Positions 7,901-16,724 of a DNA stretch of 64,000 nucleotides are shown here, piece by piece. Position 1 is the first letter of the stretch; the number at the start of each line of letters is the position of its first letter. The DNA is taken from the NCBI GenBank assembly GCA_012514035.1, contig JAAZBB010000076.1:18500-82499 (forward strand), read 5' to 3'. The notes under the pieces were generated by a model. It saw only the letters and a program-made list of their open reading frames with translations, did no database searches and was not told the origin of the DNA. The position numbers and the translations under genes are program-made. The DNA is from Lentisphaerota bacterium. GTDB lineage: Bacteria; Verrucomicrobiota; Kiritimatiellia; CAIQIC01; Lenti-01.

Positions 7901-9948
7901 CCGGGTGGACGGTTGACGGCAGCCGCTGGCCGGACCCGAACGCCCCCTCACCGCTCCAGATCCATGCCATCCCCATGCCGGTCCCGCGCCTGGCCACCGC
8001 GACCTATGTGCCTACGGCCCAGGACAACGATGCCAACGGACTGCCCGACTGGTTCGAGCTGCGCCATTACGGCCAGCTCGGACAGAACCGCTATGGCGAT
8101 CCCGACGATGACGGTTACGAAAACGAACTGGAGGCCGCCGACCACACCGATCCCTTCGACAACGCTTCCGTGCCTGCCCCGCCTGTCATCGGCCACGAAC
8201 CTCTGCACTCGCCCGCTGCGGCCCCCGCTCCATGGCCCATTGCGGCAACCGTCACCGACAACTACCGCGTCGCCTCCGCCACCCTCCACTGGCAGCGCAA
8301 CGGGGGCCTCTGGCGCTCCAGCCCCATGTCCAATGCCGCCCCCGACCTCTTCACGGCCCATATCCCCTCGCCGGCACTTGATGGCGATCAAATCGCCTAT
8401 TATATCTCGGCCGCCGATGCCGCCGGATTCAACGCCCAGTCCGTGACGTGGACCGTGAATGTCACCTATGCCCGCATGGCGTTCTCCCCGCCTGCAGTCG
8501 CACTTGCCGCGCCGGCGGGCACCGTTACCAATGCCACGCTGGTTTTTCAAAACACCGGCAGCCAGGCACTGGATCTTGTCCTGGAAATCACGCCCGTCGG
8601 ATTCTTTGATGATGTTGAATCCGGAACCAATGGTTGGACCCGGCCCGACGGCAAACCGGATTGGCATATCAGCACGCACGAGGCCCATTCCCCGGACCAT
8701 GCCTGGTATTGCGGACAGGAACTGACCCGAACCTATCGCAATTCCACCCATGCCGCCCTCGTGTCACCGCCCATTCAACTGGCCGCCGGCGCTCCCCGCC
8801 TCGATTTCATGCACTGGGCCGGCTTCGAAATCGACCAGGATGAATGGAGCGATGGCATTCACTACTGGGATGCCGGCATCCTGGAAATCACCGACAATGA
8901 TGGCCTGACCTGGCAGTCGCTGGTTCCCGAAGGGGGCTATCCCGGACTCATCACGTCCAACAACGCCTCGCCGTTTGCTCCCGAGACGCCTTGCTTCGTG
9001 GATACGGTGGGCTGGGAGCCGGTCGGGGCCGACCTGGCCGCCTATGCCGGGCGCCAAATCCGCCTGCGGTTCCGTTTCGGGGCCGATCTGTACACCATCG
9101 GCGAGGGCTGGCGCCTCGACGATATCGCGGTTTCCCCGCGTACGGAATTCGCGGAGGGCCTGGCCCTCGCCTGGACCAACACAAGCCTGGCCGCGGGCAT
9201 GACCAATGAGCTGACCCTGACGCTGGACACCGCCTTCCTGCCGCCGATGGCCTCCGGACATTGGGCCATCGCCATTCACCACAACGATCCCGAAAAAGCA
9301 TCGCCGATTGTCGTGCCTGTGGCGCTGCACAACACCACCCGGCGCGTCCGCGTCACCACCGATGGCCCCGGCGAAGCCGATCCCGCCGGCGAATCCCTTG
9401 TCCAGGAAGCCCAGCCCTTTGCCGTGGACTTCACAGCGGCTCCCTGTTCATTCATCGCCGACATTCGCACGAATTCCATGCCGACGCCCCTTCCAGAGGT
9501 AGTGGCCACGCAAAACTTCTCTTGGACTTCGCTGTCCACCAACCTGGATATCCATGCCGTTTTTGCGCCGATCCTCGAAGATGGCCTCGTCCCGCTCGAC
9601 TGGCTCGCGCTATATGGCCTTACCAACCGCCATTGGATGGCCGAGGCCAGCCTGGACCAGGACGGCGACGGCCTGCTGACCTGGCAGGAATACCAGCTCG
9701 GCAGCGACCCGACCGATCCCGCCGATGCCCGGCTCGTGGTGAACTTCGTCCCCAATCCCCATGGCAGTAATGCCTGGCGCGTTACCTGGCATGCCTTCAC
9801 CAACCGCGCCGCCATCTACGACGTTCTGGGCTCGACCAACATCGTTGAAGGCTTTGTGGCCTTCACCAACCTCCCCGCCGCCCCGCCCGTCATGACGTCC
9901 CCGCCCCTGCCCCCGAACTACCGCGTTTTCGGCTTGCGCCGCCACTGA
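4969..9948 (+). CDS. Large secreted subtilisin-like serine protease (S8 family)
   Basis: A 1659-residue exported endopeptidase. It starts at the ATG at 4969, followed by a signal/anchor segment (about residues 5-26). A propeptide-like region (about 90-260) holds two similar inhibitor-type blocks. The S8 catalytic domain has Asp281 (VAIADTGLDTG), His318 (YHGTHVAAS) and Ser546 (GGTSMATPLVAGAA). Downstream lie beta-sandwich and proprotein-convertase-P-like segments, a calcium-binding-type repeat (DNDANGLPDW...DPDDDGYEN, about 1023-1050) and a jelly-roll-like block starting FFDDVESGTNGW (about 1207). Near the end is a second acidic repeat (DQDGDGLLTWQEY) before the final about 60 residues, which resemble the C-terminus of the amylase at 11365-16440. 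No gene is coupled to it. A role in external protein degradation is inferred. Confidence 0.93.
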   Translation: MTQRALIRLAWIPGLLLLGLALWLGRRDAGRPDPIPSPTPEEANRRAAPILQKIQQQLTATPAARLPDGPAIRLRSATIFPSAAPLNTNLLAHARPSARGYPWMVLFDGPVQPEWQSALEEAGAVIRSYLPDHALLIEARLDVLGDLGRRAPLAWVGEYLPLHKIQPLLAALARQEPDLSVPVTLQTFAPEDVHDIARQLQAAGAAHIRTTPAKRWGLVRAMLPARAVMEMAQRPEVQWIEHRATPRLLNDQALASNRLNVAAARDQYGLDGSGQIVAIADTGLDTGKTNTLHPDFEGRLLHVFDIGRLTNWSDTYYHGTHVAASFVGTGAASGGQYRGAAPAAQLVFQSFLTASLTLAAPDDLNELYLPPYEFGARIHSDSWGSAVDGAYDSDAMTTDEFIWDNPDMLVTYAAGNAGTDADRDGVVDTLSLNSPGSAKNVLTVGASESGRPPGSGGRTASLYGSSWAADFRTPPISTDLISSSPNGNPQGIVAFSSRGPAADGRIKPDVVAPGSDIVSARSRASSDTGWGVLAANTNYCFLGGTSMATPLVAGAATLVRQYCAERLGLPNPSAALLKAALVGGARSLSPGQYGTNEFREIPPTPRPNNVEGWGQTDLTGTLFPPAGMQAVLMEGSAALPAGSSHAFDFYVHDSAPLTVVMAYSDYPSALAAAVNLVNDLDLLLLDPAGTPYHPNGLDGPDSLNNVEGIDVAAAATGRWTLAVSAPNVPEGPQPYGLYLRGAIWMPIQLDHEPLANTFDTSGDYLITAEASSVAGVDPDTIRLHWNITGSSNEFTTVTMLTTNGRVFTAAIPAQPVHTRVFYYLSAGPAEFPAFHPPAAPAEYHAFDVTIPLSLTIGGSPSNSFTAQPDYGEHILASNTAVSASASYPLAGTNGWRTACIGWQGTGAVPPAGPLDFVDFRLTADSTLTWLWQDQVALMHTSSPYGAIGAVTWHPVGETASSLIAPESHVFNNVPLTFAGWTVDGSRWPDPNAPSPLQIHAIPMPVPRLATATYVPTAQDNDANGLPDWFELRHYGQLGQNRYGDPDDDGYENELEAADHTDPFDNASVPAPPVIGHEPLHSPAAAPAPWPIAATVTDNYRVASATLHWQRNGGLWRSSPMSNAAPDLFTAHIPSPALDGDQIAYYISAADAAGFNAQSVTWTVNVTYARMAFSPPAVALAAPAGTVTNATLVFQNTGSQALDLVLEITPVGFFDDVESGTNGWTRPDGKPDWHISTHEAHSPDHAWYCGQELTRTYRNSTHAALVSPPIQLAAGAPRLDFMHWAGFEIDQDEWSDGIHYWDAGILEITDNDGLTWQSLVPEGGYPGLITSNNASPFAPETPCFVDTVGWEPVGADLAAYAGRQIRLRFRFGADLYTIGEGWRLDDIAVSPRTEFAEGLALAWTNTSLAAGMTNELTLTLDTAFLPPMASGHWAIAIHHNDPEKASPIVVPVALHNTTRRVRVTTDGPGEADPAGESLVQEAQPFAVDFTAAPCSFIADIRTNSMPTPLPEVVATQNFSWTSLSTNLDIHAVFAPILEDGLVPLDWLALYGLTNRHWMAEASLDQDGDGLLTWQEYQLGSDPTDPADARLVVNFVPNPHGSNAWRVTWHAFTNRAAIYDVLGSTNIVEGFVAFTNLPAAPPVMTSPPLPPNYRVFGLRRH

Positions 9949-10003
9949 CGTTTTTTCGATGCCGCACAAGCCCGCCGCACGTGGAGCGGGGACATGAAAA
10001 GGA

Positions 10004-11224
10004 TCATGGCGCGCGCTCCAGCAGGCTGTAGAAGGCCATCGGCGACTCCGCGCCGGGGCGCAAGCGGATGAATTCCACCTGCATCCGGTCCGCCGAGAGA
10101 ATCCGGAAACGGAACTGCGCGCCCGCCTGGGCTAGTACGCCGGAGTTGGCCGCAGGGTGAAGGCTTCCGCGCAAGGACTCCCGCACGATCATGGCTCCGG
10201 GCTGACCACTGTCGGAACCTAACGGGTGCCAAACATTCTCGGCCCAGAGCAAAGGTCCGTCCTGCCTGGATATTTCGATCCGGAAGGCATTGGTCTTGAC
10301 TCCATCGGACTGCGGAAAGCTCGCGGTGCCGGCCCATGAACCCATCAGGTCGGGCCATTCCACTTCGGTTGCCGATTCGGTTTCCCCATTGCGACGGAGG
10401 ATGCAATAAAACGCCATGGTGTGTTCCACGCTTCCGCCCATGCGGGCGAATTCCACCTGCATGCGATGGTCATCGAGCCGTCGGAAGGCAAACCGGGCAT
10501 CCGGCTTGGCCAGAATGCCGCGCATCGCATCCGGGGCAAAGCCGCCGATCACGCGATCCCGGGTTTCGGCTGCGCGGGGCTGGCCGCTGTCCGGATCGAG
10601 GGCGTGCCACACGTCATCCATCCAAAGGATATCGGCCTCCTGTTTGGCCAAGTCCAGCCGAAACACGTCGTTGATCGCGCCCTCCGGTGCCGGGTAACGA
10701 TACGTTCCCTGCCAGGAGCCGGTCATGTCCGGACACTCCGGGATGGGTGGTGTTGCGGGCGTGCCGCCCCGGCGAAACATGGTGGTCACGAAAGCGCGCG
10801 GAGCCGCTTGGCCAATTCCGACATATTCCAATTCCATTCGGCCGGGGTCGAGAAACCGGAAGGAGAAGGAAGCCCCCTCCTTGACCAGCACTCCACCCGT
10901 GCCCTCGGGATTGAGACTGCCCATCAGGCGGACGCCAAGGGCCTCAGTGGATACCGCGCCGGTGGGGTCCGTGGGCCGCCAGACGTCATAGCCCCAGAGC
11001 AGGGCGCCTTCCTGCCGGATGATTTCAATCCGCAACGGACAGGGCACCGGCCGGTCGCCCTGGATTTCGACGGCGCGGCCTTCCCACGAACCCAGCATGA
11101 ACGGCATTTCCGCCGCCATGACCAACGCGGGCCCAAAGGCGCTTGCGGCCCCCCATCCAACCGCCAGACCCACCAGTGCGCCAACGCGCCTCCAAGTCGT
11201 CAGCCGCATCCGTCTTGCCTTCAT
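10004..11224 (-). CDS. Secreted protein with three tandem repeats of unknown function
   Basis: I do not recognise this family. The 406-residue product starts at the ATG at 11224, chosen for the AAGGAG ribosome site before it, and has a basic N-terminus and hydrophobic segment (about 12-37) consistent with an export signal. The rest is three copies of a module of about 110 residues (43-152, 167-278, 293-404). Each begins with GSWxG, continues with a strand ending RxEIxRQxGxLLW or similar, then DVWxP/A, a GxLxP block, F.FR, and ends with RMxxEFxR and MFY-like residues. The pattern suggests a small beta-barrel or beta-sandwich domain repeated in tandem. It lies between the secreted protease and the secreted amylase, 140 bases downstream of the latter, which may share its promoter. 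Confidence 0.8.
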   Translation of the reverse strand: MKARRMRLTTWRRVGALVGLAVGWGAASAFGPALVMAAEMPFMLGSWEGRAVEIQGDRPVPCPLRIEIIRQEGALLWGYDVWRPTDPTGAVSTEALGVRLMGSLNPEGTGGVLVKEGASFSFRFLDPGRMELEYVGIGQAAPRAFVTTMFRRGGTPATPPIPECPDMTGSWQGTYRYPAPEGAINDVFRLDLAKQEADILWMDDVWHALDPDSGQPRAAETRDRVIGGFAPDAMRGILAKPDARFAFRRLDDHRMQVEFARMGGSVEHTMAFYCILRRNGETESATEVEWPDLMGSWAGTASFPQSDGVKTNAFRIEISRQDGPLLWAENVWHPLGSDSGQPGAMIVRESLRGSLHPAANSGVLAQAGAQFRFRILSADRMQVEFIRLRPGAESPMAFYSLLERAP

Positions 11225-11364
11225 GGAAGTCTCCTTTGCCGCGGATACTAAAACGCTGGCTATGCTTCGTCCACCTGAATCCCGGTCATGCCGATGTGGA
11301 CGGTTTGCAGATGTCCCCTCGGGATTCTGGTGGCCACCGCGGGGAGGTGGCATGCGAGATGCGG

Positions 11365-14300
11365 TTATTCTTCCTCGCTCTGGATCAGGTACATCCCGAT
11401 GCGGCCGGCGTCTTCGTCGAGGTACTCGTTCTCCGGCGGGGTGGCGGGAATGCCGGTGGCGATCGGCCGGAAGCCTTCCTTGCCGGCGAGCAGGTTCGTC
11501 GAACGCAGGATCCGGTAGTACTCGTCTGCGCGACTCAACCAGCGCAGCAATACGCCGCGGTCGGTCGTGGCGATGGGATTTTCTTCGGTGAAGTCCATCA
11601 TGGCCGCCGTCCGCTGGAACGGCCCGTGGATTTGCCGGTTGCCGTCGCTCTCAAGCTCGATCAAGCGGTAGACGTAGGTGCCGCCAGGCACGGCGCCAGG
11701 ATCCACAAGCGCGTATGCGGCGCCCAGACCGTCTTGGCCCCGGGCATACAGGATCAGGCTGTTCACCTGCATCCAGGCGTTGCCTTCCTGACGCTCCAGG
11801 TAGAAACCGACGGTTTCCGACTCCGAAGCCGTGTGCCAGCGGGCGACCACGACGCCGTTTTCTGCTGCGAGGCTGAAGTTATACAACACCACACGGGTGG
11901 GCGTCGTGTAAGTCACCACGATGGTATCGCCCCACTGCTCGATATCGAATGTGCCGGGGGCCGTCCAGGTCGTGCCCAGCACCATGTTCGCGTCGTTCGC
12001 TGAACTGCCGCTGGCGATCACCCAGTAGTACGGGGTGTTGCCGTTGAAGCCTGGGGGCGCCGCCGCCGGCAGATTGACGGTGAAGGTCGAGGCGGCCGCG
12101 ACAGCGCCGCTGGCCTCGATCAAGTCGCAATCCGTTGGCGAAGTACTGGCGATTTCGCAATCATAGGTGCCCCCGCCCAGTGCGGCGCTGCCGTTCACGG
12201 ACAGCGTACCCACCGAATTGCCGGGGCTGATGGTACCGGCCAGCGACGCGATCGGTCCGACGGTCCCGGTACCGGCCAAGGTTGCACCGCTGGCAACCGA
12301 AACGGTCGAGTTGGCAATCGAACCGTTGACGACCAATTTCCCCCCGCTGACGGTAGTCGCACCGGAATACTCGTTGGTTTGGCTCAAAATCAACGTGCCC
12401 GCACTGGATTTGGTCAGGGCACCGCCGGATGCCGTCTGGGTGATCTTGCCGTCGATGGTCAGGGTGGCGCCGCTGGCCACGTCGAATGTCGCCGTCTTAC
12501 CGGCGGTGATCACGAAGCCCACGCGGTCCCCGTTGCTTACGTAGCGCCCCAGGGTCACCGTGCCGGAACTTAGCGCCAACGTGGCGTTGTCGCGGAAGTT
12601 GAACTTGTCAGGATAGCTGTACCCCGTAGGCCCGCCGATGGCGCCGGCCGTGGAGATGCTGATTATGCCCCCGCTATGGTTGAACATCAGCTCCGGATCA
12701 GTGGCGATATTGCCCAGCGTCAAGGTGCCGGAGCCGGACTTGGCCAGAATGTCAGCACCGCCGGCGGCATTGATAATGTTTCCATTGAGGGTCATCCCGC
12801 CGCTGCCGGCAATGGCAAGCGTCCGCCCATTGGCCCCGCCCATGTCCACGGTGCCTGCGATCGTGAGCGTGCCCGAGTCGGAGGCGATCATCGCGTTGCT
12901 GGCCAACGCAACGTTGCCGCCCCAGGCGTTGTGGCCGCTGGTGTTCTGCAGGGCCCCGCTGTCGGAGATGCCCGTGCCGCTCAAGGTCAGCGCCTCGGCG
13001 CCGATCGTAATCCCGCCAGAAAGCTGGATCCGCCCGCCGGAAGTCACCGTGACCCCGCCGGCCGTGGTTCCAAAAGCGGTGGCATTCTGGGCTTTTGCCG
13101 TGGCATTTTCATTCACGATCGCAGGGCCGGTGAACGTGTTGGCATCGTCCAGCGTCACCGAGGTGCCGGAGTTGCCCCCGATGTACACGGCGTTGACGCT
13201 GAGCGTCGTCCCGTCGCAGGCGTCCAAGCCGTCCGTAACCTTGCCGGGATTGAAGTCGCCGCTCGCCAGCCAGTAACCCAACTCGACTCGCTTGGAATTC
13301 TCCACGCTGGTGTTCTGCTTCCAGTAGATGTTCTGATTGGCGCCCCCGTCCCAATCGTCGGCCAGATAGACGGAATAGGCGTTGATATTGGTGCCGGCGC
13401 TGCCGTTCATGGTCAGGTTATAGGCGTGGTAATCCGATCCATCCACGGTCAGGTAGGCATCGGCCGTCGTCTCGGAGGTAATCCGGAACGTGAACGCATA
13501 GTCCTTGTAGGTGCCCTGGATGGGATTGTAGCCAGCGCCAAACGTCGTATTGCCGCCGGAGCGGTTGACGTACCAGGCCCCGAAGTTGTCCGTGTTCGCG
13601 TAGAGCCGCGAACCGCTGATGCGGTTGTCCCAACTGCTGCCCTGCGTGCCCGAAGCATTCAGTGACAAGCCAATCTGGCCATACGCGCGGGTCGCCGACA
13701 CGGTGATCTTGAACACATCGCCGATCTGGAGGTTGCGGTTGTTGCCGCCGCTTCCGCCTTGCGTCCGGAAATTGCGCCAACGGACCGTCTGCTTGGCCCC
13801 GCCGCCGTTGGCCCACATGCCCATTTGGACCCCATCGGGATCAAAGGCCCCTCCGCTGTTGTCGTAGGAGGCATTGTAGTTGCCGGTTTGCTGGACCAAG
13901 GTCACCGTGCATCCACCCTCGCCGAGCGTGATGTTGTCGCTCACATAATACGCCCCGCTGCCGTCGGCCCAGTATTGGACCTGGAGCGATTTGGTGCCGT
14001 CGCCTTCCGGCAGGGTGAGAGCGGTCGTGGCGGCGTAGGTTTGCCAATTGCCCCAGACGCCATCGGCATTCTTGACGCGGAGTTTCTCGGCCCCGGTGGC
14101 CTTGTGGTACAGGGTAACATCGCGGGATGTTGTGGAAGCAGCCCCGTTGTTGATCAGGGTGGAGTCGGACGTCGCGGCCGCGTTGGCGATGATGTTCTGG
14201 TCGGTGCCGCAGCGGAAGCGGGAACGGAATTTCGCGCCGTAGAGGCCGTTGCCGACGGAACTGACGGCGTTCGTCAGGATCTCAATCGTGTGGATGCCTT

Positions 14301-16440
14301 CGGTGATCGTGGCGGAGTAGCTCAGTTCGCGTGTCGTGCCGTTCCAGGTCAGGGCGGACGCGGCAACCCGTTTTCCGTCGTAGCGGAAGGCATTGGTGAC
14401 AGAGGCGCCGTCCATGGCTTCGCTGAACTGGATCTTGACCGTATCGGCGCCGGCACTCACGCGCGCGTCGTGCGCCGGATAGACGTTGGTCACGACGGGA
14501 TTGAGCGCCTTGAGGTTGTCCTGCCGCACGAACACCTTGGTTTCAAACGGCCCGACCCACAGCGAACTCAATTCCCCTCCGGTGGCCAGGGTGTAGGTTT
14601 CGGCCGGATTCAGCGCATTGACGATCACGTCGCTGGCATTCCAGCCAGTCCAGAAATCGCCGAGGCTACCGCCGGCTTCGAGGGAGGAATCCCAGGTATT
14701 GAACGCCACGAGGGCCCAATCCTTGACATTGGCGCCATATGCCCGCGTGAAGGCAAAGATGCCGTTATTGCCGTAGCCGTCCTGCGCCCAGCGCTCGTGG
14801 ACCGTGTCCGTGGCTTGCAGGGCCGGATACTTGTCGCGGATGTTCATGCACTTCTGCACGTACAGGTACTGCGGGTGGCACATGTCGAAGTTGTCCTTGA
14901 TCGCGGGATTCGGCGATACCAGTGCGCTCACGTTGTTCCACGCCAGGCTGGTCATGAAATCCTCGCGCGACCAGCCGTCGAGGGCCGTGCCGGACGTGCA
15001 GAAGCCCTGCTCGTCGCCGTAGTAGAACAACGGAATGCCGGGGAAGAAGGCGAGGATGGCGCTGCCCAGATCTGTTTTTTTGACGCCCTCGGAGTAGCCG
15101 CCGGGGTTGTGGATCATGCGCCACTGGTCGTGATTGTTGTAGAAATTCAGATGGGTGTAGCGCACCTCGCTGCGGACCGGGTCGTAGAAATCGAAGCGGT
15201 TGTTCATGTCCGTCTGGAACCCGGTCAGGGCGTTGCGCAGGCTGCCGCCGGTCTGATCCTTAACCGCCGGCTGGAAGAAGTCGAAGTAGATGCGGTAGTT
15301 GATGCCGCCGTCCATGGTGTAGGTGCTGTTGATGAACGAGTAGGGATCGCCGTACTGGGCCGGGGTGCGCCCGCGGCCCACCATGGTCACGGCCCGTTCG
15401 CGCGAGCAGTAGAACTCGCCGAAGATGAAGAAGTCGTCCTTGCCCAAGGTCGCCGCATAGGCCTTGACCGCTGTGCACCAGTTTTCGAAGAAGTAGCGCG
15501 GCACCTGCATCGGCGTATCCATGCGGATGCCGTCAACGTCGCACGAGGCGATCAGCGCCTTGGTCATGGCGGTGATCTTGCCCTGGACGCGCGGGTGGGT
15601 GGTGCGCACGTCGTCAAGCGTGCCGTAGATCTTGCCGAGGTGGTTCTGCCATGGGTCGCCGTAGTCCCCCAGGTCGCCGTTGTGGTGCAGATCGCTGTCC
15701 CAGAACGAGCCGGCGCCCGAGTCCGAGCGGACATAGCCGTCGTCGCCGTACACGTCGCAGTACTGCCCGGTTTCGTACTTCGTGTTGACAACCGGAAAAT
15801 CCACATAGGTTTCCGAGGTGCGCTGGATCAGATTGTACTCACCGGAGTGCAGCTTGAACGGGGCGCTGCCGCTTGGATAGCCCTCGAAGTAGTACAGGTC
15901 GCTGATGTGATTCACCACGATGTCCACGATCACATACAGCCCGAGCTCGTGGGCCTTGTTGACCATGGCGCGGAAGTCCGCGACGGTGCCGAACCGCTTG
16001 TCGAGCAGGGTGAAATCGATCTGCCCGTAGCCGTGATAGGAATTGTCGCGGTTCTGGAAGACCGGCGAAATCCATACTCCTTTGTAGCCCAGGGCCCGGA
16101 TGTATTCCAGTTTGTTGCTCACCCCGAGGAAATCGCCGCCGTGGCGTGTGCCGACGGAAGTCAGGTCATAGCCGCCGTAATCCAGTTCGTTGTTCTCGGG
16201 CTGGCCATCGTTCCAGCGATCGGTGATCAACTGGTAGATGGGAATCTTGCGCCAGTCGTCGGGTGAAGGAAAATACGTGTGCCCGCTCCAGGCCCCGTAG
16301 TAATTGGCCGGAATGGCTTCATCCTCCAGATTGACATTCCAGTCCGCGTTGCCGGAAGTCCACGGCGCCGCCTGCGCTCCCGGTGCGGCCAGCAGCTGAA
16401 TGGCTCCGAACAAAGCAAGGAATCGGGCAACGGTTCTCAT
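11365..16440 (-). CDS. Secreted GH13 alpha-amylase family protein with autotransporter-type beta repeats
   Basis: A 1691-residue exported glycoside hydrolase. A signal peptide (1 to about 25, ending AQA) is followed by a GH13 (beta/alpha)8 domain. It shows region I DIVVNH (173-178), the nucleophile Asp308 in GIRMD, the acid/base Glu342 in FGEF and region IV NNHD (435-438). All catalytic residues are present, so starch or a related alpha-glucan is the likely substrate. A beta-sandwich region follows, then a long Gly/Thr/Ala-rich beta-helix (about 1040-1500) with the autotransporter-associated repeat (for example NEYSGATTVSGGKLVVNGS). An FN3-like domain and a C-terminal domain similar to that of the protease at 4969-9948 close the protein. 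No autotransporter barrel is present. A GGGAG site precedes the start. Confidence 0.93.
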   Translation of the reverse strand: MRTVARFLALFGAIQLLAAPGAQAAPWTSGNADWNVNLEDEAIPANYYGAWSGHTYFPSPDDWRKIPIYQLITDRWNDGQPENNELDYGGYDLTSVGTRHGGDFLGVSNKLEYIRALGYKGVWISPVFQNRDNSYHGYGQIDFTLLDKRFGTVADFRAMVNKAHELGLYVIVDIVVNHISDLYYFEGYPSGSAPFKLHSGEYNLIQRTSETYVDFPVVNTKYETGQYCDVYGDDGYVRSDSGAGSFWDSDLHHNGDLGDYGDPWQNHLGKIYGTLDDVRTTHPRVQGKITAMTKALIASCDVDGIRMDTPMQVPRYFFENWCTAVKAYAATLGKDDFFIFGEFYCSRERAVTMVGRGRTPAQYGDPYSFINSTYTMDGGINYRIYFDFFQPAVKDQTGGSLRNALTGFQTDMNNRFDFYDPVRSEVRYTHLNFYNNHDQWRMIHNPGGYSEGVKKTDLGSAILAFFPGIPLFYYGDEQGFCTSGTALDGWSREDFMTSLAWNNVSALVSPNPAIKDNFDMCHPQYLYVQKCMNIRDKYPALQATDTVHERWAQDGYGNNGIFAFTRAYGANVKDWALVAFNTWDSSLEAGGSLGDFWTGWNASDVIVNALNPAETYTLATGGELSSLWVGPFETKVFVRQDNLKALNPVVTNVYPAHDARVSAGADTVKIQFSEAMDGASVTNAFRYDGKRVAASALTWNGTTRELSYSATITEGIHTIEILTNAVSSVGNGLYGAKFRSRFRCGTDQNIIANAAATSDSTLINNGAASTTSRDVTLYHKATGAEKLRVKNADGVWGNWQTYAATTALTLPEGDGTKSLQVQYWADGSGAYYVSDNITLGEGGCTVTLVQQTGNYNASYDNSGGAFDPDGVQMGMWANGGGAKQTVRWRNFRTQGGSGGNNRNLQIGDVFKITVSATRAYGQIGLSLNASGTQGSSWDNRISGSRLYANTDNFGAWYVNRSGGNTTFGAGYNPIQGTYKDYAFTFRITSETTADAYLTVDGSDYHAYNLTMNGSAGTNINAYSVYLADDWDGGANQNIYWKQNTSVENSKRVELGYWLASGDFNPGKVTDGLDACDGTTLSVNAVYIGGNSGTSVTLDDANTFTGPAIVNENATAKAQNATAFGTTAGGVTVTSGGRIQLSGGITIGAEALTLSGTGISDSGALQNTSGHNAWGGNVALASNAMIASDSGTLTIAGTVDMGGANGRTLAIAGSGGMTLNGNIINAAGGADILAKSGSGTLTLGNIATDPELMFNHSGGIISISTAGAIGGPTGYSYPDKFNFRDNATLALSSGTVTLGRYVSNGDRVGFVITAGKTATFDVASGATLTIDGKITQTASGGALTKSSAGTLILSQTNEYSGATTVSGGKLVVNGSIANSTVSVASGATLAGTGTVGPIASLAGTISPGNSVGTLSVNGSAALGGGTYDCEIASTSPTDCDLIEASGAVAAASTFTVNLPAAAPPGFNGNTPYYWVIASGSSANDANMVLGTTWTAPGTFDIEQWGDTIVVTYTTPTRVVLYNFSLAAENGVVVARWHTASESETVGFYLERQEGNAWMQVNSLILYARGQDGLGAAYALVDPGAVPGGTYVYRLIELESDGNRQIHGPFQRTAAMMDFTEENPIATTDRGVLLRWLSRADEYYRILRSTNLLAGKEGFRPIATGIPATPPENEYLDEDAGRIGMYLIQSEEE

Positions 16441-16538
16441 GGTGTTTCTCCCTGGGCGGGCGGCTTGAAATCCAGATGCCGCATTGCATCATTCAACCTG
16501 GCCGACATCATCCTCAACCGGTCCCCCGTTAGCAATCA

Positions 16539-16548
16539 AAACCGGTTT
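16539..16548. promoter_or_regulatory. Possible LacI-family operator upstream of the amylase
   Basis: The 10-bp palindrome AAACCGGTTT lies about 100 bases upstream of the amylase start. A central CG flanked by AAAC/GTTT is the typical core of LacI-family sugar-regulator sites. It sits in the 284-bp spacer (16441-16724) between the amylase and the helicase gene, in which I saw no coding sequence. One short palindrome is weak evidence. Confidence 0.3.
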
Positions 16549-16724
16549 GCCCAACCAGAGCCCCCCCGCCCCGTAAAAAATAACTGTCCGGGCCTGACAG
16601 GCGCATGCCACGACATCCCGCGTCCCAAGAATGGATTGCGCCTGGGAAAACCATGCCGCCCATACCGCATGGCGAGAAAAAGCCCCGGCCGATGCCGTTG
16701 TTTCATGAAGCCGGATCCAGGCCT

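Noticed and set aside
9971..9990. Short CCCGC/GCGGG inverted repeat between the protease and the triple-repeat gene
   Set aside because: Only 5 bp with a long loop and no T-run on either strand; not enough to call a terminator.
11333..11351. GCCACC/GGTGGC hairpin between the amylase and the triple-repeat gene
   Set aside because: The left arm is near the amylase stop but there is no T-run on the minus strand, and 6 bp in GC-rich DNA is expected by chance.
13759..16266. An 835-codon open frame on the plus strand opposite the amylase gene
   Set aside because: It is a mirror of the GC-rich codon pattern of the real gene on the other strand: Val/Gly/Ala/Arg-rich text, no domain, no ribosome site.
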